From NCBI GenBank assembly GCA_003116995.1, contig BDSL01000011.1, forward strand, positions 1,116,001 through 1,180,000: DNA of 64,000 bases, given 5' to 3'. Positions 59,340 to 64,000 of the stretch are shown in pieces (within the stretch, counting starts at the first letter, position 1; each line of letters begins with the position of its first letter). This DNA comes from Yamagishiella unicocca (Eukaryota; Chlorophyta; Chlorophyceae; Chlamydomonadales; Volvocaceae). The position numbers and the translations under genes are program-made. Below the pieces are notes generated by a model. It had not been told where the DNA came from. It saw nothing but the letters and a program-made list of their open reading frames with translations, and made no database searches.

Positions 59340-62300
59340 TCAGGCATACGCAAATGCCGAACCATCGCTGTCCTCCATAACCTTGCGCGAAGCCTCCTCC
59401 ATGAACCGGGAGTAGCTGCAGGTGTACCACCTGCGGAAGTCATTCCAGCTGATGGAGCCGCTGGCCTCCTCGTCGATTAGCTTGAACATGCCTACACGCA
59501 TCACGCGACACGACACGCAAGGAAGATTAAAGTCCACACAGATGGCTCGAGCAGTAGGTGCTGGGGGGGACGGCAGGTGCGGGTGATAGGTGCAGCGGCA
59601 CGAATCCCAGGGGTGTGTGTGGGAAACCAGAAGGCGGGCAGGAGTGGTGGTTGTGCGTGTTGTCGCATTGAGTTTGATGCAAAACCACGAACTCCAACAG
59701 GCTTCTGTTGCAAACCATGGACTTCAAGCGGTTAAGATGTGACGTGAACAAGGATGATCGGGGCTCCCGCCTCGCCTCACCCTTCGCTTCTTCCTTCGTG
59801 TGACCTGTAGAATAGAGGGCGCGGCGGGAGGCGGCAGGCGGCAGGCGGTGTGTGTGTGTGGTGGGATGGCGGACAGGACTTCTTCCGGCGGTACCATGAA
59901 CAAAAGGCGATGGGCAAATATCGGCAGTTTTCGGTGCCTGCTGCCATGGAAGGCATTCTGTGCGGCCTAAGCTTGAGTTTCCCTGATCGAGCGCCGCAAC
60001 ATGCCACGCAGTGGCCGTTTTATCGGTATATGAGCCTCTCGTTCGCACACCTGTCAGCTCCATTGCGCTGGAGAACTCCTCCTCATCCAACTGGCCCTGT
60101 TGGTCGTCGTCGAACACCATAAAGATACCCTGCAGGCAGGCGGACACACGGCATGTCACAAGGCACAAGTCCGTGCAACATGGCAGGGGCACCGATAGGT
60201 ACCTGCCGACAGGCCCAGGGTGGCCTTTAGCGCCCCGCTTCCTCGCGCGCTTAACGGTGGGCGTGACGTCACAACCGGCATCAGCAATCCTACTGCTGCT
60301 TGCTTTCCGTTGCTTTTCCCGGTAAGCCTAGCCTACAAGCCACATGCGGACAGGGAACCTTCCAAGCCTTCCACCACCAGGAGGGATCCATCCCCGCTGC
60401 AACTGAACCGTCGAGGTGGAGCCCAGGCGCGGCGAAGGATGGCTCGGGGGCGCTGCATGTCACCTAGTCGCTGAGAGGCGAAAACGACGGCGGCGGTGTG
60501 TGCGAGTTTCCGGATGGGAGGCGAAGGCGGTGGAGCTGACGCGACGCTCTGCCTTGCAGGCTCAGGCGCACCGGGGCCTTATTACCTGGATTTCCGCCAG
60601 GAGCTTGTCGTTAGCCGCAGCCTCGGCCGCCGCCGTGGCCATGCGGACTTTACGGCTGGCGGACATGGCTTGCAGTGTGCGCAGATCGGCCGGGGATGCC
60701 TCCGGGTAGAGGGCCTGCGGGCGGAGCGGCGCGAGGGGGCGGCATTGGGAGAGGATCGGGATGCAGGGCAGCGACTTAGGGCACTGGTTAGGGGCCATAG
60801 CTACTGGATCGCGCTTGGCAGGCGAGCTAGGAGAGCTAGGCGCGAGGGTAAAAAGTTTTCCAGGGTCGCCCAGCGGCGCGACGCAGCAGGCTCGCCCGCG
60901 GCAGCACCCTGGTGTGTTGCACCGGCAGCGTCAGGCGGGTAGCCCTACAGGAGGCGTCGCTACGATGGACACTGGCCTTGCCATACCGTACTCTGCCGAG
61001 GGATTAAATGAAGGGTCGCCCTGCCCTGCCCTGCCCTGCCCACCCTCCTGATCATTTGAATGTTGTGTCACAAACGGTATTTTTTCCTCGTACACGGGTT
61101 CTTCTCGCAGCCCACCCTTCCATTCAAGCCGCGGCCCTGGCTTCGTACACCTGGGTTACACCTCAGCCATAGCTCCCTAGCTTTCCTGTGCACACCCGCA
61201 ACCCTGCGAGCCTCCAGATGCCTCCGCAACGAAGACAGCTGCAAACGCTACTTTCGTGAAGCGCTTTCGTGCCCCCGGGTCAGTACACGGGGCTTCCCCC
61301 CCTGTCCTCCCCGCCCCCCGTGCGTCCCAAACTTCCACCGTATCTATTAAGCGCTCCGCCCCACCTTTAAGAGATGCTGGAACGTGACCATGCCCGTCCG
61401 CCCCTTGCCCTCAATCGCCCTAAAGATCGACGTGAGGAAGGGCAGCAGGCCGGGCTGCGTGCGCGTGAAGTAGCGGCGCAGGTCGGCGATGCTGACGCGC
61501 CCGTCACGGTCCGCGTCCATCTCCGCCCACACCTGGCCCAGGTCCCGTACCATGGGACGCCTGTAGCACCACGGGGAGGGAGCAGCAGGGGAGGCACTGT
61601 AAGCAGCAGCGCCCGTACATTAGGTAATCAGGGCCGGGGGTGGGTATGCACGCCAGCGGCAAGGGTACGTGGCACAGCAGGGCAGCAGCGCCGCGTGCCG
61701 CAGCTCGCCCGCATGTAGGACACCGCTCGTCCAACCAAAGAAACCGCTCGTCCAAGCACAAAAAACCGCTCGTCCACGCAGAAAACGGCTCGTCCAAGCA
61801 CAAAACCCAATAATGTAAGCGTAAAGCACTGCTTTCCGCGCCTCAAAGAAGCTTGCTGATGCTTGAAACACTGCTACCCAAACATGAAAAACCTACCAGC
61901 TGCGCACATCCACACCTGCTTGCTGACTCCGCGGCATCGACGCACGAAACACCTATATAAGAGGTGCCGTAAGCGCGCACAGCCCTTCAAGCCAGCGGCC
62001 ACCCATGCACCCCCACCCGCGGACGGACGACTCACGTGACAACCTGCACCTTGAACACCTCCGTCTTGGCAATGCAGTTCAGGCGATTCGAACCGGGGAC
62101 TACGTGCATGCGCGGCACGCGCTCCGCCAGCCGCATCTCCAGCTCCTTCTCCTCGTGCAGGGAGCTGCGCGCAGGCAGCGGGCGAGAAGCAGCCCCCGGG
62201 GTGGGTGGCCGCGTGGGCGAAGCACGGGACATGAAGAAGTAAGGGGGCTTCGCGAGCAGTCCCGACACCCTCCGCACTGACACTGTACGGTTAGTAGCTT

Positions 62301-63784
62301 AACCTCTTGTTGGTACTTCTTGGTGCGCGGAACATGTAGCTTTACTGCATAATTCAAGTACCTCTTGAGGGGATTGAACATGGCTACCGGGACGCCACCA
62401 AGCGCTAACGCGACGCAACCGAATGACATCACGCAACAGCGCCGGAGGCACCCCACGGTCTATGCGCAGGAGGGGTCCCACGCAGTCGACGGTGCGCAGC
62501 GCGGTGCGTGTGTTTGAGCAACTGATTGCGGTGCCAGCAGCGCGTGCGTGAGGAAGCAATTGGTTGCAAGTGACGCGAGCCCGAGGGCATGGGCACAACA
62601 ATCAAAAGGCGTCTAGTGGTGGCGGCGTTTGTGCTCATCGGCCACCGACGGCATACGTTGTTGGTCTGGCTCCGGGCAGTCGAGTGGCACAGGAACGCAA
62701 TCAAGAACCCAAGGGCGGAATAGCTGCCGGCACAGCCAGCTTTCGGCACAGCCAGGTGCGACAGACGAACGCGGCGGGTTTCGGTTGCTTACCTCAAACG
62801 CTGCAGGACCACCTTGAAGATAAGAGGCGGAGGCGGTGAGAGGAGGGTGGAGACAAGAGGGCGAGGAGCGAGGAGGGTGAGCGGATTTTGATGACTAGGG
62901 TCCAGAAGGCTGCCGGCGCCTATCCACCAGCAGCGGCAATCCGCTTTAGATGAGCAGACTAGGGCCTCAGCACTTTGAGCCCGAGAGGCAGCAGACTCGC
63001 AAGCGTGAGCAACGAACTCGACCGTGCAGATCTGGGACGCCGCTAGCCGGTAGGTGACAGCACTCAACCGCATGGACGTCAATCCGGCCCCAGTTCTCAT
63101 GCCCCTCCTCCAGCACAACCGCACCTCGGTGAACTCCTGGAGGTTGACGGTCCCACGTGAAGCCCGGTCCAGCGACTTGAATAAGGCATCAACCGACTTG
63201 GCGCTCACACCGCCTGTTGCGCGTCAGGACGCCAGGTGTGACCGCGGCTTCGCTATTGGAAATAACACTACTGGGCTCCAACCAGGCTATTTTAGGGATG
63301 ATGGCAAACATGTGGTCACGCCATTGAGGTCCCCGCAATTGGCAAGCTGCAAGCACGTGCCTGCATGTATGACACATTGTGACTGAGCAGTACTCGGCCT
63401 ACCCCCGGCAACCATACCCCGTTACGGTAGTAAAGGCATGCTTTCCTTCCTTGCCACACCCGTACCGCCGCTAAGCTGTGCTCTGCTGACCCCGACCCGC
63501 AGCTCACCTTCGACTTCCTTTGAAAAGTATGTGTAGAGGTCGGCCCATGTCATTCCAGCATCGACGCTGCATCCCGAAGACCGTGCAACCGCCGCGAATG
63601 CCTGAGCACCAATATATGCATATGTTAAAGGGTCGGGGGATGCATAGGCGTTTGGTTATCCTCCTCATGGGGCCATTCATACCTTTTTACATGCCTCCCG
63701 CCAAGGCTCCATCTCGTCATATCCAGGAAGTTTGCCTAAAGCGTGCTCAAATAGACATCTTAGGGCACTATTGAGCGTGCCCAT
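59340..63784 (-). CDS. EF-hand calcium-binding protein, 329 aa, nine exons
   Basis: Nine exons: 63683-63784, 63508-63601, 63125-63213, 62793-62812, 62036-62164, 61365-61560, 60586-60714, 60051-60129 and 59340-59491; total 330 codons, all phases consistent. Four EF-hand loops are seen: DRASRGTVNLQE (weak), DADRDGRVSIAD (canonical), DDDQQGQLDEEE and DEEASGSISWND. The N-terminus (MGTLNSALRCLFEHALGKLP, then MTWADLYTYFSKEVEG) is helical. A basic/helical segment with LHEEKELEMRLAERVPRMH lies between EF-hands 1 and 2, and KVRMATAAAEAAANDKLLAEIQ between 2 and 3. No kinase or membrane domain is present, so it is a calcium sensor or structural calcium-binding protein. I do not recognise the specific family. 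The 20-bp exon 4 (VVLQRL) is needed to keep the frame. Confidence 0.85.
61722..61806. repeat. Tandem repeat of 20-22 bp, four copies, EF-hand gene intron 5
   Basis: Four imperfect copies of CCGCTCGTCCAAGCACAAAA lie in the intron between exons 5 and 6. Confidence 0.88.
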
Positions 63785-64000
63785 CGAAAAAGTTGTCTTT
63801 TACAAACTACACCGCGTTACAGGCGAATGGAAACGTCCTAACGCTTCGCCAGGAAAACTGCATATCTATGTAATGCACATCATGACTTGTAAGGCGTTAA
63901 TGCCAACTGAGGCTTTCCCATGGGCCGGCCTTTCTTGCCTACCGCACCGTACGGTAGGAGCGCAGGACGGTACTAAAGTCATCTTGCCCATCTGATGAAG
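63785..64000. promoter_or_regulatory. Upstream region of the EF-hand gene, cut by window edge
   Basis: The last 216 bases lie upstream of the minus-strand start codon at 63784 and should be promoter or 5' leader. No other gene is visible. Confidence 0.4.

Overview
This is a GC-rich nuclear segment of a green alga, most likely volvocine (Chlamydomonas/Gonium/Volvox group). Genes are split into many short exons separated by C/T-rich introns full of small tandem repeats, and alanine, glycine and glutamine runs are inserted into otherwise conserved proteins. The protein set fits this: an SPX-VTC polyphosphate-type protein, a photorespiratory serine-glyoxylate aminotransferase with a mitochondrial-type leader, a plastid-type 2Fe-2S protein and a plant-type ureidoglycine aminohydrolase. 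No bacterial operon, rRNA, tRNA or CRISPR was seen. The species cannot be fixed from the sequence.

Layout, left to right: an SPX-VTC protein (minus, 3' end off the left edge, to 4210); a MORN-repeat protein (minus, 4830-6765); a MYND zinc-finger protein (plus, 7813-9620); a 626-residue coiled-coil protein (minus, 11669-16905); cobalamin adenosyltransferase MMAB (plus, 17523-19870); serine-glyoxylate aminotransferase (minus, 21925-24368); a relic of a tyrosine recombinase (minus, about 25697-26031); a 2Fe-2S ferredoxin-like protein (minus, 26345-27222); the small GTPase ARL2 (plus, 27520-29524); ureidoglycine aminohydrolase (plus, 30503-31393, one exon); the exosome helicase MTR4 (plus, 33026-44215, 24 exons); the SCAR/WAVE subunit CYFIP/Sra1 (minus, 44956-55875, 25 exons, with a huge low-complexity insertion); and a four-EF-hand protein (minus, 59340-63784, with a 20-bp microexon).

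I built the exon models by hand from GT/GC...AG borders, reading-frame continuity and family alignment recalled from memory. For nine multi-exon genes (MORN, MYND, coiled-coil, MMAB, SGA1, ferredoxin-like, ARL2, MTR4, CYFIP) and the EF-hand gene the predicted coding exons sum to a whole number of codons, which argues for intact genes. The genes are functionally unrelated (housekeeping RNA decay, trafficking, actin regulation, photorespiration, purine nitrogen recovery, B12, phosphate and calcium), as expected for an ordinary eukaryotic chromosome. Pairs 6765/7813, 16905/17523 and 27222/27520 are divergent and may share promoters.

The points most worth checking are: the VTC domain lacking several basic residues typical of the catalytic subunit; the roughly 780-residue insertion in CYFIP with internal degenerate repeats; GC-AG introns with the same GCGAGTG donor in two genes; a short sequence around ACGGGTTTTCC scattered in both orientations through introns of unrelated genes; and a tandem duplication covering the 3' end of CYFIP.
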